A stretch of DNA of 64,000 nt from Bacilli bacterium. Its GTDB lineage: Bacteria; Bacillota_I; Bacilli_A; RF39; UBA660. Below the pieces are notes generated by a model that ran no database searches, was not told the DNA's origin, and saw only the letters and a program-made list of their open reading frames with translations. The DNA lies in NCBI GenBank assembly GCA_900772415.1, contig CAAHEC010000055.1:24534-88533 (forward strand). The letters run 5' to 3'. Of this stretch, positions 7,116-15,692 are shown piece after piece. The position numbers and the translations under genes were made by a program. The first letter of the stretch is position 1, and each line of letters opens with the position of its first letter.

Positions 7116-9239
7116 ATGAAAAGAGAAATATTAAATAAAAATAGAAATATAACAGCAAAACTTTTTATTTTAATATTTTTTCTTTTTTTATTTTGTTTTA
7201 TTTTAAGATTAGGATACCTTTGCTTAGCAGGAAAAGTAGATGGTATTAATTTAAAAGAATTTTCAAATAAAAGAAATACTAAAAAAGAAACTTTATATGC
7301 ATTAAGAGGAAATATATATGATATTAATGGTGATGTTTTAGCACAAACGATAAATTCTTATACTATAATAGCTTATTTAGATGAATCTAGAGGAAAATTA
7401 AATGGTGTGTACCAATATGTTATAGATAAAGAAGATACTGCAAAAAAACTTGCAACGGTTCTTGATTTAAGAGAAGAAAAAATCTTAAGTATTTTAAATA
7501 AAAAAGCATATCAAGTAGAATTTGGATCTAAAGGTAGAGGGCTTACTGAACTTCAAAAAGAAGCTATAGAAAATCTTAATTTATATGGTATAGATTTTAT
7601 AACAACTCATAAGAGATATTATCCTAATAATAGTTTTTTATCATATGTTATAGGATATACATCATCAAGTGAAGAAAAAGATATGAACGGTTTAATGGGA
7701 ATTGAGAAAGAATATAATGATGTTTTAACAGGAACTAATGGGTTTGTAGAATATCAAAAAGATCTAAATGGTTATAAATTTCCTAATTCTAATGAAATTA
7801 GAAAAGAAAAAGTAGATGGAAATGATGTTTACCTAACAATAGATTCAAATGTTCAAATGTCATTAGAAACTGCCGTAGGTAAGGCTAAAGCTGAATCAAA
7901 TGCTAACTGGATTATAGCAACAGTAATGGATGCTAAAACAGGTAAGATATTAGGTTCAGCAACAAGTCCAACTTTTAACCCAAATACAAAAGAAATATCT
8001 AATTATTTAAATCCTCTTGTCTCATATACGTATGAACCAGGCTCTGTTATGAAAACATATAGTTATATGGCTGCAATAGAAGAAAATCCTAATTGGGATT
8101 TATACAACACTAATTGTCAAACAGGACCATATACAATAGGTGATGACGTTGTAAGTGACTGGAATAAAACAGGTTGGGGATTAATTCCTTATTCTAGAGG
8201 ATATACTTTATCATCTAATACTTGTGTTGCTAATATGATAAAAAACTATTTATCTAAACAACAACTTATGGATTTTTATAAAAAATTGGGATTTGGTTCT
8301 TTAACTAATATTGAGTTACCAAATGAATATACTGGTAAAGTTAAATTTAAATATGATGTTGAGGTAGTAAATGCTGGATTTGGACAGGGAATTACAACAA
8401 CCCCAATACAACAATTAAAAGCATTAACAGCAATTGCAAATGATGGTGTTTTATTAAAACCATATATTGTTTCAAAAACGGTAAATAGTGATACAGGAGA
8501 AGTTACTTTTAAATCAAAAGTAAAAGAAGAAGGAAAGGTAGCATCTAAACAAACAATAGAAAAGGTAAGAGATTTAATGTATTTAGTTGTAAATGCTGAT
8601 TCTAGTGAAACAACAGGTAGTTCATATAAGATGGAAGGTTATGATCTTATCGGTAAGACGGGTACCGCTCAAATAGCAAACCCAAAAACTGGAAGATATT
8701 ATGAAGGAAAATATGATTATATAACTTCATTTGCTGGTATGTATCCTAAAAATAATCCTAAAGTTATTTTATATGTTGCTATGCAAAGAAGTTATAATTC
8801 TAAGGTTTTACCTGAAACTGTTAAAACAATTGTTAGAGACACTGCTAAGTATTTAGGAATATTTGAAGAAACACCAGAACTAAATAAAGAAATTTCAAGT
8901 TATAAGATAGATAATTATAAAAATAAAGAGATAAATCTAGTAAAAGAAAAACTAGATGAATTATCAGCAAATTATGTTGTCTTTGGAGATGGCGAAAAAG
9001 TAATTAATCAGTATCCTAATGAAGGCATTAAAATAAGTACAAAAGATAAAGTATTTATATTTACAAATGATACAAAAACCGTAATGCCAAATTTAACTGG
9101 ATATTCCGTTAAAGAAGCCTCTGTTATATTAGATATTCTTGGTATAAAGTATAACATGTTTGCAACAGGATATATAAATAATCAAAGTATATCACCTGGT
9201 ACAGTTATGAATAATGAGATAGAAGTTGTTTTAAATTAA
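7116..9239 (+). CDS. pbpB: septal class B penicillin-binding protein (PBP2B/FtsI) with PASTA domains
   Basis: 707 residues from the ATG at 7116 (AAAGGG upstream; a GTG at 7107 overlaps that site). One membrane anchor (about 15-37), a dimerisation domain, then the transpeptidase: GSVMK with Ser310, SSNT, and KTGTA at about 514. Two PASTA domains end the protein (from about residue 605), with VMPNLTGYSVKEA typical of the second. It cross-links septal peptidoglycan with FtsW. Unlike in Bacillus, the next dcw gene, spoVD, is not adjacent: about 17 kb of other genes intervene after the terminator at 9249. Confidence 0.93.
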   Translation: MKREILNKNRNITAKLFILIFFLFLFCFILRLGYLCLAGKVDGINLKEFSNKRNTKKETLYALRGNIYDINGDVLAQTINSYTIIAYLDESRGKLNGVYQYVIDKEDTAKKLATVLDLREEKILSILNKKAYQVEFGSKGRGLTELQKEAIENLNLYGIDFITTHKRYYPNNSFLSYVIGYTSSSEEKDMNGLMGIEKEYNDVLTGTNGFVEYQKDLNGYKFPNSNEIRKEKVDGNDVYLTIDSNVQMSLETAVGKAKAESNANWIIATVMDAKTGKILGSATSPTFNPNTKEISNYLNPLVSYTYEPGSVMKTYSYMAAIEENPNWDLYNTNCQTGPYTIGDDVVSDWNKTGWGLIPYSRGYTLSSNTCVANMIKNYLSKQQLMDFYKKLGFGSLTNIELPNEYTGKVKFKYDVEVVNAGFGQGITTTPIQQLKALTAIANDGVLLKPYIVSKTVNSDTGEVTFKSKVKEEGKVASKQTIEKVRDLMYLVVNADSSETTGSSYKMEGYDLIGKTGTAQIANPKTGRYYEGKYDYITSFAGMYPKNNPKVILYVAMQRSYNSKVLPETVKTIVRDTAKYLGIFEETPELNKEISSYKIDNYKNKEINLVKEKLDELSANYVVFGDGEKVINQYPNEGIKISTKDKVFIFTNDTKTVMPNLTGYSVKEASVILDILGIKYNMFATGYINNQSISPGTVMNNEIEVVLN

Positions 9240-9248
9240 TAAGAAAGA

Positions 9249-9279
9249 TGAATTTGAGTTACTTAAGTTCATTTTTTTT
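9249..9279 (+). terminator. terminator closing the mraZ-pbpB unit
   Basis: 10-bp stem with G-T pairs (9249-9258 with 9262-9271), loop TTA and eight T. It ends the first half of the dcw cluster. Confidence 0.85.
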
Positions 9280-9387
9280 GATTTCAATTTTTATTAAAAA
9301 GAGAATATATAGTTGTTTTCTTTAAGCTTATCACTACATTTTTTTGAATGAAATTTCGACAATTTTTTCCACAATTTGACAAAAAAC

Positions 9388-9417
9388 TTGACTGGGGGGG
9401 GGTAAGTGTTATTATAA
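9388..9417 (+). promoter_or_regulatory. promoter with a nine-G tract in its spacer
   Basis: TTGACT at 9388-9393, then nine consecutive G (9394-9402) and TAAGTGTT, and a -10 element within ATTATAA (9411-9417), giving a spacer of about 16-18 bp. It lies about 50-80 bp upstream of the surface protein gene. A G-run this long is exceptional in this AT-rich sequence. Insertion or loss of one G would change the -35/-10 distance, the usual layout of a phase-variable promoter. Phase variation is inferred. Confidence 0.65.
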
Positions 9418-9469
9418 ACATGTATATAAGTATAAGAATAAAAGTTATATACAGATATAAGGAGGAAAA

Positions 9470-10681
9470 ATGAGTGGTAAAAAGAAAAATATCTATATAG
9501 TAGTATTATCGATTTTATTAGTTAGTATGGGTACTGGGTTTGCTATTTTAACCAGACAATTAAAAATAAACAGTTCAGCTAATATTGATTCTGAGTGGGA
9601 TGTTGGGATTACTGATCTTACCCAATCTGATAAAACAGGTGGAGCATATGAAATAACAGAACCTAATTTTACTAGAACTACAGCAACGTTTAATGTCGGT
9701 TTGATTTCTCCAGGAGATTCTATTACTTATGTTATTTATATTAGTAATTTAGGAAATTTAAGTGCTAAATTGAGTGATATATCAATTTCTGAAAAGGGAT
9801 CTTCTGCAATTAAATATGAATTGAGTGGAATTAAGAAAGGCGATATATTATCTACGAGTGCAAGAGAACCAAAACAAGTAAAAATTAAGATAAGCTATGA
9901 TCCTTCTGTAACGGATCAGCCTACAGAAACTTCTAAGAACTATGCTGTTACATTTACTTTTGTACAAAATACTGATAAAGAAGAAGGAGATGATAAAATA
10001 GCAGAACTACAAAATTATGTTCCAACACCATATATAATATTTTATGGTGCAGATAAAGAAAAAATAAATTATGAAATAACGGATGCCGCAGACTGGTTTT
10101 CTTATAACTATTTTGATGGAACTAGTTTAGATTATTATACTTCTACTAGTAGGGATGGATCTTATACTTTTTTAAAGACTGTAAATACTGCATATAATGG
10201 TGAATATACCCAATCTAATTATAATGATGATTTATATTACAAAATAAAAAGATATATAATTGTTAATGGAAAGAAATATTATAGTAAAGAATCTGAACCA
10301 ATTTATATTAATTTTAAAAATTCAAACTGTTTTGTATCTAATGAAAATAAAATATTAAAATATATTTATGATTCTAGTTGTTCAGGTGATGTTGTTATTC
10401 CAAATAATATAGGAGGAACTAAAATAAATTATGTTGATGCTAATATATTTACAGTTGGTGAAAATAATATAGCGGAAAAGAACCGCACAATAAAAACTAT
10501 TACAGTATCGAATGGATTACAACTTGTTCCAGGCTCATTGAGACTTTCTGATAATTCGAGTTTGACAAAAATAATTAATAAAACTGGTGCAGAACAAAAT
10601 TGGGGAAAAATTTTAGGACTTGATTCAAGTACTTGTGTATTCGAAACTGGAAGTTGTGGTAATATTTTGATAACTAAATAA
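9470..10681 (+). CDS. SipW-dependent surface protein (TasA/camelysin-like N-terminus)
   Basis: 403 residues, AAGGAGG upstream. The N-terminus (MSGKKKNIYIVVLSI, then VSMGTGFAILTRQL) is typical of SipW-processed TasA/camelysin-class exported proteins. Residues about 40-170 form a beta-rich domain of TasA/camelysin type (LISPGDSITYVIYISNLGNL). A middle beta region is Tyr-rich (about 185-285) and the C-terminus (about 290-403) has BspA-like leucine-rich features with two Cys pairs. It has no LPxTG motif. First gene of a three-gene cassette with its own signal peptidase. It may form or decorate extracellular fibres; TasA-like polymerisation is inferred from class and context only. Confidence 0.75.
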   Translation: MSGKKKNIYIVVLSILLVSMGTGFAILTRQLKINSSANIDSEWDVGITDLTQSDKTGGAYEITEPNFTRTTATFNVGLISPGDSITYVIYISNLGNLSAKLSDISISEKGSSAIKYELSGIKKGDILSTSAREPKQVKIKISYDPSVTDQPTETSKNYAVTFTFVQNTDKEEGDDKIAELQNYVPTPYIIFYGADKEKINYEITDAADWFSYNYFDGTSLDYYTSTSRDGSYTFLKTVNTAYNGEYTQSNYNDDLYYKIKRYIIVNGKKYYSKESEPIYINFKNSNCFVSNENKILKYIYDSSCSGDVVIPNNIGGTKINYVDANIFTVGENNIAEKNRTIKTITVSNGLQLVPGSLRLSDNSSLTKIINKTGAEQNWGKILGLDSSTCVFETGSCGNILITK

Positions 10682-10703
10682 AATCTAAAGGAGGAGAAAA
10701 AGT

Positions 10704-11840
10704 GTGAAGAAAATAAATATAAAAGTAATATTTATATATTTGCTACTTCTTCTTTTTTTTCTTTTTAATATATTAAATCAATTTAATGTAATAAAAATTA
10801 ATATATTTATAAAATATGTTTTAGTATTATTATTATTTTTATTAGAAATTTTTCTCTTTAAAAATAATTATGAAAGAAAAAACTTTAAAGAAAGAGAATT
10901 AAATAAAACTATTTTTATTGTGATTATACCTTGTTTAATGTTTTATTTTTGCATAGGATTAATTACTGGTTTTTCGTATAACGTTTTTTCTATTAAAAAT
11001 TCAAATATAATTTTAAATATCTTTTCCTTAACAACCATTGTACTATTTAATGAATATTCAAGATTTTTGTTATTGCAATATAGAAATAATAAAAAAAAAT
11101 ATATATATTTAATAATTTTACTTTTTATATTGTTTAATATTAATTATTACTCTTTAATTAATAATATAAAAAAATTTAATTTGTTTTTTGAATTTTTGAT
11201 AACTTATTTGTTTCCACTTATTTCTAGGCAAATATTATTAACTTATTTGACTTTGATTGGCAACTATAAATGTTCTATTTTTTATAGTATAATTATACAA
11301 ATATTTTCTTATCTTGTACCAATACTTCCAAACTGCAACTATTTTATAACTTCTATTTCATTTATTCTTATAGATACTATTACTTTAATAACTTTGGATT
11401 ATGAAATAAAAATGAAAAAGAAATTATCAATTAAAGAAAGGCAGAATGAAAACCCTTTATCTTATATTTCATTTTTATTAATAATAATTATTTTATGTTG
11501 CTTTATTTTAGGATTCTTTAAGTATGAAATAATTTCTATAAAAACTAATAGCATGAAGCCTTTGTTTGAAAGAGGAAATGCGGTTATATATAAAAAAATA
11601 AAAGATAAAAATAGTTTGAAAGTTGGAGATATAATAGTTTTTAAACAGTTTGATGAAATAGAAGTACATAGAATAGTTTATATATCATTGAAAGACAAAA
11701 AATATTTTTTTAGAACCAAAGGAGATAATAATGGAATTGTTGATAAAGCCATTGTTAAGGAAGATAATATCATTGGAAAGTATATCTTTAAAATTAAATA
11801 CATAGGTTATCCTAGCGTGTGGTTAAGTGATGCATTTTAA
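10704..11840 (+). CDS. SipW/ER-type signal peptidase I with a large N-terminal membrane domain
   Basis: 378 residues from GTG at 10704 after AAAGGAGG. About seven membrane segments occupy residues 1-240. The catalytic domain follows: TNSMKP with Ser283 as nucleophile, VGDIIVFKQ, and EVHRIV with His322 where classical bacterial SPase I has Lys, then TKGDNNG. This Ser/His form is that of SipW and eukaryotic/archaeal signal peptidases. SipW proteins of Bacillus are only about 190 residues, so the multi-span N-terminal half is an added domain of unknown role. It presumably cleaves the signal peptide of the upstream surface protein. Confidence 0.8.
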   Translation: MKKINIKVIFIYLLLLLFFLFNILNQFNVIKINIFIKYVLVLLLFLLEIFLFKNNYERKNFKERELNKTIFIVIIPCLMFYFCIGLITGFSYNVFSIKNSNIILNIFSLTTIVLFNEYSRFLLLQYRNNKKKYIYLIILLFILFNINYYSLINNIKKFNLFFEFLITYLFPLISRQILLTYLTLIGNYKCSIFYSIIIQIFSYLVPILPNCNYFITSISFILIDTITLITLDYEIKMKKKLSIKERQNENPLSYISFLLIIIILCCFILGFFKYEIISIKTNSMKPLFERGNAVIYKKIKDKNSLKVGDIIVFKQFDEIEVHRIVYISLKDKKYFFRTKGDNNGIVDKAIVKEDNIIGKYIFKIKYIGYPSVWLSDAF

Positions 11841-11862
11841 AATAGAATAAGAGAGGTTTATT

Positions 11863-12987
11863 ATGAATAATGAAGATGTTTTTTTAGAAAATGAAATAGA
11901 TAATATGTTAAATAATTTAGAAAATAAAAAAAATAATGAACGAGATATAAAAAATAAAAGAAAAGAAAATGATAAAAAAGAAATAAAAAATAACAAAAAA
12001 AACTTATTAATTTTCTTTTGTTTGTTAGGTTTTAGTATAATAATATTAGTTATATCATTTTTTGTTAAAAATGGAAATTTTAATGTTATTTCAAAATATC
12101 AAATAAATAATAATATTTCTTATTTTGTTAATTATAATGAACATAGTTTTTATGAAGACAAAAAAGTGGGAATGAACCAAACTTATATAACATCGATTAC
12201 TAAAAATATAGATATTTTGTTTAAAGAGAAAACAAATTTTTCTAAAAACGATAAAATAAGTTATTCTTATGTTGTGGAAGCCATAATTGTTTTAACAGAT
12301 TCAAATGATGAAAATGTTGAAGTATTTAATAAAACTTATACTCTAGCAAAAAATTCTAAAACAATAAATGGCAGCAAAATTGAATTAAATGTTCCTGTTG
12401 TAGTTGATTTTAAAACCTATAATGAAATGCTTAATCAATATAAATTTAAAATTTCAATGCCTGTTAGAGCAAGATTAATAGTAAGATATGTTAATAGAAT
12501 TATTACCGAAAAGGGAATAAAAGAACAGAATGTGCAAACATTATATATGCCTTTACAAGAAGATTCTTATAATATAGTAACGGATTATAAAAAAAATATA
12601 AGCGGAAATTTAGTAGATCGTGATCTTAATAATAAAATATTTTTTATCATGCTAAGTATATCTATCTTAACTTTTTCAGCATCATTATTTTTTGGATTTA
12701 GATTATTAAAAATTTATATTCAAGAATCAAAAAAAAATTATAAAAAATTCAAACTAAATAAAATTATGAATCTTTATGATAATATAATAGTAGAAGTATA
12801 TAATAGTCCAGATGAGCAAGGTTTAACACAAATAAACGTTAAATTTTTTAAGGATGTGATAGATACAAACCAAGAGTTGCACAGCCCTATATTATTATAT
12901 AAAACAAATTATAATGTTATTTTCTTTATAATTAATGAGAAAAATATTTATAAATATATTCTTAATGATCAGAAGGAAAAAATTTAA
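11863..12987 (+). CDS. DUF5305-like membrane protein of the SipW cassette
   Basis: 374 residues. An Asn/Lys/Glu-rich cytoplasmic N-terminus of about 45 residues, a membrane segment (about 46-67), an extracellular beta-rich domain (about 75-245, with ISYFVNYNEHSFYE near its start), a second membrane segment (about 263-283) and a cytoplasmic tail of about 90 residues. This architecture and its place after a SipW-type peptidase match the DUF5305 family, whose function is not known. A strong terminator follows, so the three genes form one unit. Confidence 0.65.
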   Translation: MNNEDVFLENEIDNMLNNLENKKNNERDIKNKRKENDKKEIKNNKKNLLIFFCLLGFSIIILVISFFVKNGNFNVISKYQINNNISYFVNYNEHSFYEDKKVGMNQTYITSITKNIDILFKEKTNFSKNDKISYSYVVEAIIVLTDSNDENVEVFNKTYTLAKNSKTINGSKIELNVPVVVDFKTYNEMLNQYKFKISMPVRARLIVRYVNRIITEKGIKEQNVQTLYMPLQEDSYNIVTDYKKNISGNLVDRDLNNKIFFIMLSISILTFSASLFFGFRLLKIYIQESKKNYKKFKLNKIMNLYDNIIVEVYNSPDEQGLTQINVKFFKDVIDTNQELHSPILLYKTNYNVIFFIINEKNIYKYILNDQKEKI

Positions 12988-12993
12988 AATTGA

Positions 12994-13022
12994 AACAGAA
13001 CTAATTTTAGTTCTGTTTTTTT
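12994..13022 (+). terminator. terminator of the SipW cassette
   Basis: 10-bp stem built on CAGAACTA/TAGTTCTG, then a T-run. Confidence 0.88.
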
Positions 13023-13059
13023 CTTAATTTATAGTATAATTTTATTTGGTGATATATAT

Positions 13060-15198
13060 ATGAAAAAGATAGAATTGCTTGCTCCAGCAGGTGATATGAC
13101 TTGTTTAAAAGCTGCTATTATGGCAGGTTGTGATGCAGTGTATTTAGGTGGAACTTTATTTGGAGCAAGAGCTTTTGCAGGTAATTTTACAAACGAAGAA
13201 ATAATAGAAGCTATTAATTATGCACACTTATATGGGGTAAAGGTTTATGTAACTATTAACACAATAATTTATGAAAATGAAGTTGAAAGATTTTTAGACT
13301 ATGTAAGATTTTTACATAAAAATAATGTAGATGCAGTAATAATTCAAGATATTGGTATGTTTGATTTATTAAGAAAGAAGTTTCCTAATCTTGAATTGCA
13401 TGCATCAACTCAGATGCACATTCATAATTATGAAGGTGCCTTATTAGCTAAAAAATTAGGTTTTAAAAGAATTGTTATGGCAAGAGAAACTCCGATAGAT
13501 GTTATTAAAAAAATAAAAGAAGAAATAGATATAGAAGTTGAAGTTTTTATTCATGGAGCATTATGTGTTAGTTATTCTGGTCAATGTTTAATGAGTGCGT
13601 TAATAGGGCATAGAAGTGGAAATAGAGGAACATGTGCTCAGATTTGCAGAAAACCTTATGATTTATATGATATTAATAATAAAAAACTTAATAATGAAAA
13701 ATATTTACTTAGCACAAAAGATTTATGTACACTAGAAAACTTAGATAAAATAATTAATATAGGAATAGATAGTCTTAAAATAGAAGGAAGAATGAAAAGA
13801 TGGGAGTATGTATATTTAGTAACTAAAATATACAGAAAAGCTATTGATAATTATTACGATACTTTAAAGCTTTCTATTAAAAACGAAGATATTATATCAT
13901 TAAAAAAGATTTTTAATAGAGAATTTACAAAGGGCTTTATACTAAATGAAGATAATGATAAATTTACTTATGAGGTAAGACCTAATCATAAAGGTATAAA
14001 AATAGGTACAGTTTTATCTAAAAAACATGGTTATATAAATATAAAATTAACTGATGAATTAAACGTACATGATGCTCTTAGAATATTAGATGATAAAGAA
14101 GATAAAGGTCTTGTTGTTAATAAGATGTATGTTAATAAAAAAAGTGTTTTAACCGCTAAAAAAGGAGATATTGTATCAATTAAGTATGATAAGTTTGTAA
14201 AAGATAAAAGCGATGTTCTTTTAACAACATCTTTTAAACAAATAAAAGAAATAGAAAATTTGTTTAAAAATAATAAAAGAAGAGTATTAATTGAAGCTGA
14301 AATTATATTAAAAGTAGGTAAGCCACTAACTTTAAAAGTTTCAGATGGAAAAAATGAGGTTATTTTAGATTCTGTAATAGTAGAGTCTTCGATTAATAAA
14401 CCAATTAGTAAAGAACAAGTAATAAAACAATTAAATAAAACTAATGATACCATATATAAATTTAATAAAATAAGTGTAGATATTTCTTCTAATTGTTTTG
14501 TTAATATTAAAAACATAAATGAACTTAGAAGAAAGGCTTTAAAAAAATTAGATGAAAAAAGATTATACAAAATAGATTTTATAGAAAATGATTATTCTAT
14601 AGATGTTCCAAATTTTAAAAGAGAAGAAAAATTATCTGTTTTAACTAATGATGATGCCTTAGATTTAAATAAATATGATATTAAATATACATATAATAAA
14701 GATACTTTAAAGAAAGATTTTATAATAAAACTTCCTCGTGTTATAACAAAATATGAAAATTACCATAATAAAGTTTTAATTGGTGAATTAGGTGGTATAA
14801 ATACTTTTAAAGACTTTGATACTGATTTTTCTTTTAACGTTGTAAATTCGTATTCTATAGCGTTTTTACACAGTATGGGAGCTAATTGTGTAACATTATC
14901 TTATGAACTTACTTTAAAGCAAATAGAAAATATAATAACATCATATGAAAAAAGATATAATAAGCATCCTAATGTGTCAGTTATAATAAATAGCTATCCT
15001 GAATGTATGATAAGTAAGTTTAATTTAAATAAAAAATATAACGTTAGTGAAAGTTATTTGAAAGATTCATATGGTAATAAATTAAGAGTAGAAACTAAAG
15101 ATGATTGTATGGTTATATATCATTATGAAAAAATTAATAATTATAACGAAAATGATCTATATAAAATAGGTGTTAATAATATTAGAATAAATTTATAA
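13060..15198 (+). CDS. U32 family peptidase / RNA hydroxylase (RlhA-TrhP type)
   Basis: 712 residues. N-terminal TIM-barrel U32 domain: MKKIELLAPAGD, YLGGTLFGARAFAGNF, then GALCVSYSGQCLMS and GNRGTCAQICR with the conserved cysteines (about residues 168-195) that bind an iron-sulfur cluster in this family, and SLKIEGRMK. A long C-terminal part (DUF3656-like) makes it RlhA-sized. Members act in prephenate-dependent hydroxylation of 23S rRNA (RlhA) or tRNA wobble uridine (TrhP); older annotations call them collagenases. Which RNA is modified cannot be decided here. Monocistronic between two terminators. Confidence 0.88.
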   Translation: MKKIELLAPAGDMTCLKAAIMAGCDAVYLGGTLFGARAFAGNFTNEEIIEAINYAHLYGVKVYVTINTIIYENEVERFLDYVRFLHKNNVDAVIIQDIGMFDLLRKKFPNLELHASTQMHIHNYEGALLAKKLGFKRIVMARETPIDVIKKIKEEIDIEVEVFIHGALCVSYSGQCLMSALIGHRSGNRGTCAQICRKPYDLYDINNKKLNNEKYLLSTKDLCTLENLDKIINIGIDSLKIEGRMKRWEYVYLVTKIYRKAIDNYYDTLKLSIKNEDIISLKKIFNREFTKGFILNEDNDKFTYEVRPNHKGIKIGTVLSKKHGYINIKLTDELNVHDALRILDDKEDKGLVVNKMYVNKKSVLTAKKGDIVSIKYDKFVKDKSDVLLTTSFKQIKEIENLFKNNKRRVLIEAEIILKVGKPLTLKVSDGKNEVILDSVIVESSINKPISKEQVIKQLNKTNDTIYKFNKISVDISSNCFVNIKNINELRRKALKKLDEKRLYKIDFIENDYSIDVPNFKREEKLSVLTNDDALDLNKYDIKYTYNKDTLKKDFIIKLPRVITKYENYHNKVLIGELGGINTFKDFDTDFSFNVVNSYSIAFLHSMGANCVTLSYELTLKQIENIITSYEKRYNKHPNVSVIINSYPECMISKFNLNKKYNVSESYLKDSYGNKLRVETKDDCMVIYHYEKINNYNENDLYKIGVNNIRINL

Positions 15199-15230
15199 AA
15201 ATGTACTAGTAAAATGCTAGTGCATTTTTA
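15198..15230 (+). terminator. terminator of the U32 gene
   Basis: About 11-bp stem (15199-15209 with 15217-15227) with G-T pairs and a T-run. Confidence 0.8.
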
Positions 15231-15301
15231 ATTTAATAATTGTAATTTTATCTCATTTATAGTACAATTATTAAAGAATATAGTAGAAGGTAGGGATAGT
15301 T

Positions 15302-15664
15302 ATGGAAAATAAAATAGAATATTTAAAAAGCATGGGAGTAGATGTTGAACAAGGTATATCTAACATGATTGATTTTGAAACTTATGATGAAATTTTAAAT
15401 GATTTTTATAACAGTATGAAAGATGAACTTTTAAAAATAGAAAATTATAAAAATTCTAATGATATGGCTAATTATGCTATTTTAGTTCATGCAATGAAGA
15501 GTAATGCAAGAAGTTTTGGATTTATGAAATTTGGTGATATATGTTATGAGCATGAAATGAAGTCAAAAGCAGGGGATGCAAGTTATGTTAATGAACACTT
15601 TAATGAATTATTAAATGCTTTTAATGAAGTATATAACATAATAACTAATTATAAAAATTTATAG
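15302..15664 (+). CDS. HPt phosphotransfer protein
   Basis: 120 residues, all helical. LVHAMKSNARSFGF carries the phosphoacceptor His63 in the usual H-x-x-K-(S/G) setting. No other domain is fused, so it is a free-standing phosphotransfer protein. It is the first gene of a run with a receiver protein and two hybrid kinases and would pass phosphate between their receiver domains. Confidence 0.85.
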   Translation: MENKIEYLKSMGVDVEQGISNMIDFETYDEILNDFYNSMKDELLKIENYKNSNDMANYAILVHAMKSNARSFGFMKFGDICYEHEMKSKAGDASYVNEHFNELLNAFNEVYNIITNYKNL

Positions 15665-15692
15665 AATAAAAAAGAATAAAAGGAGATAATTT

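Noticed and set aside
14031..14570. 179-codon open frame on the minus strand
   Set aside because: It lies wholly inside the U32 gene, whose + strand frame has clear conserved motifs, and has the Leu/Ser/Ile-rich composition of an antisense reading of AT-rich coding DNA.
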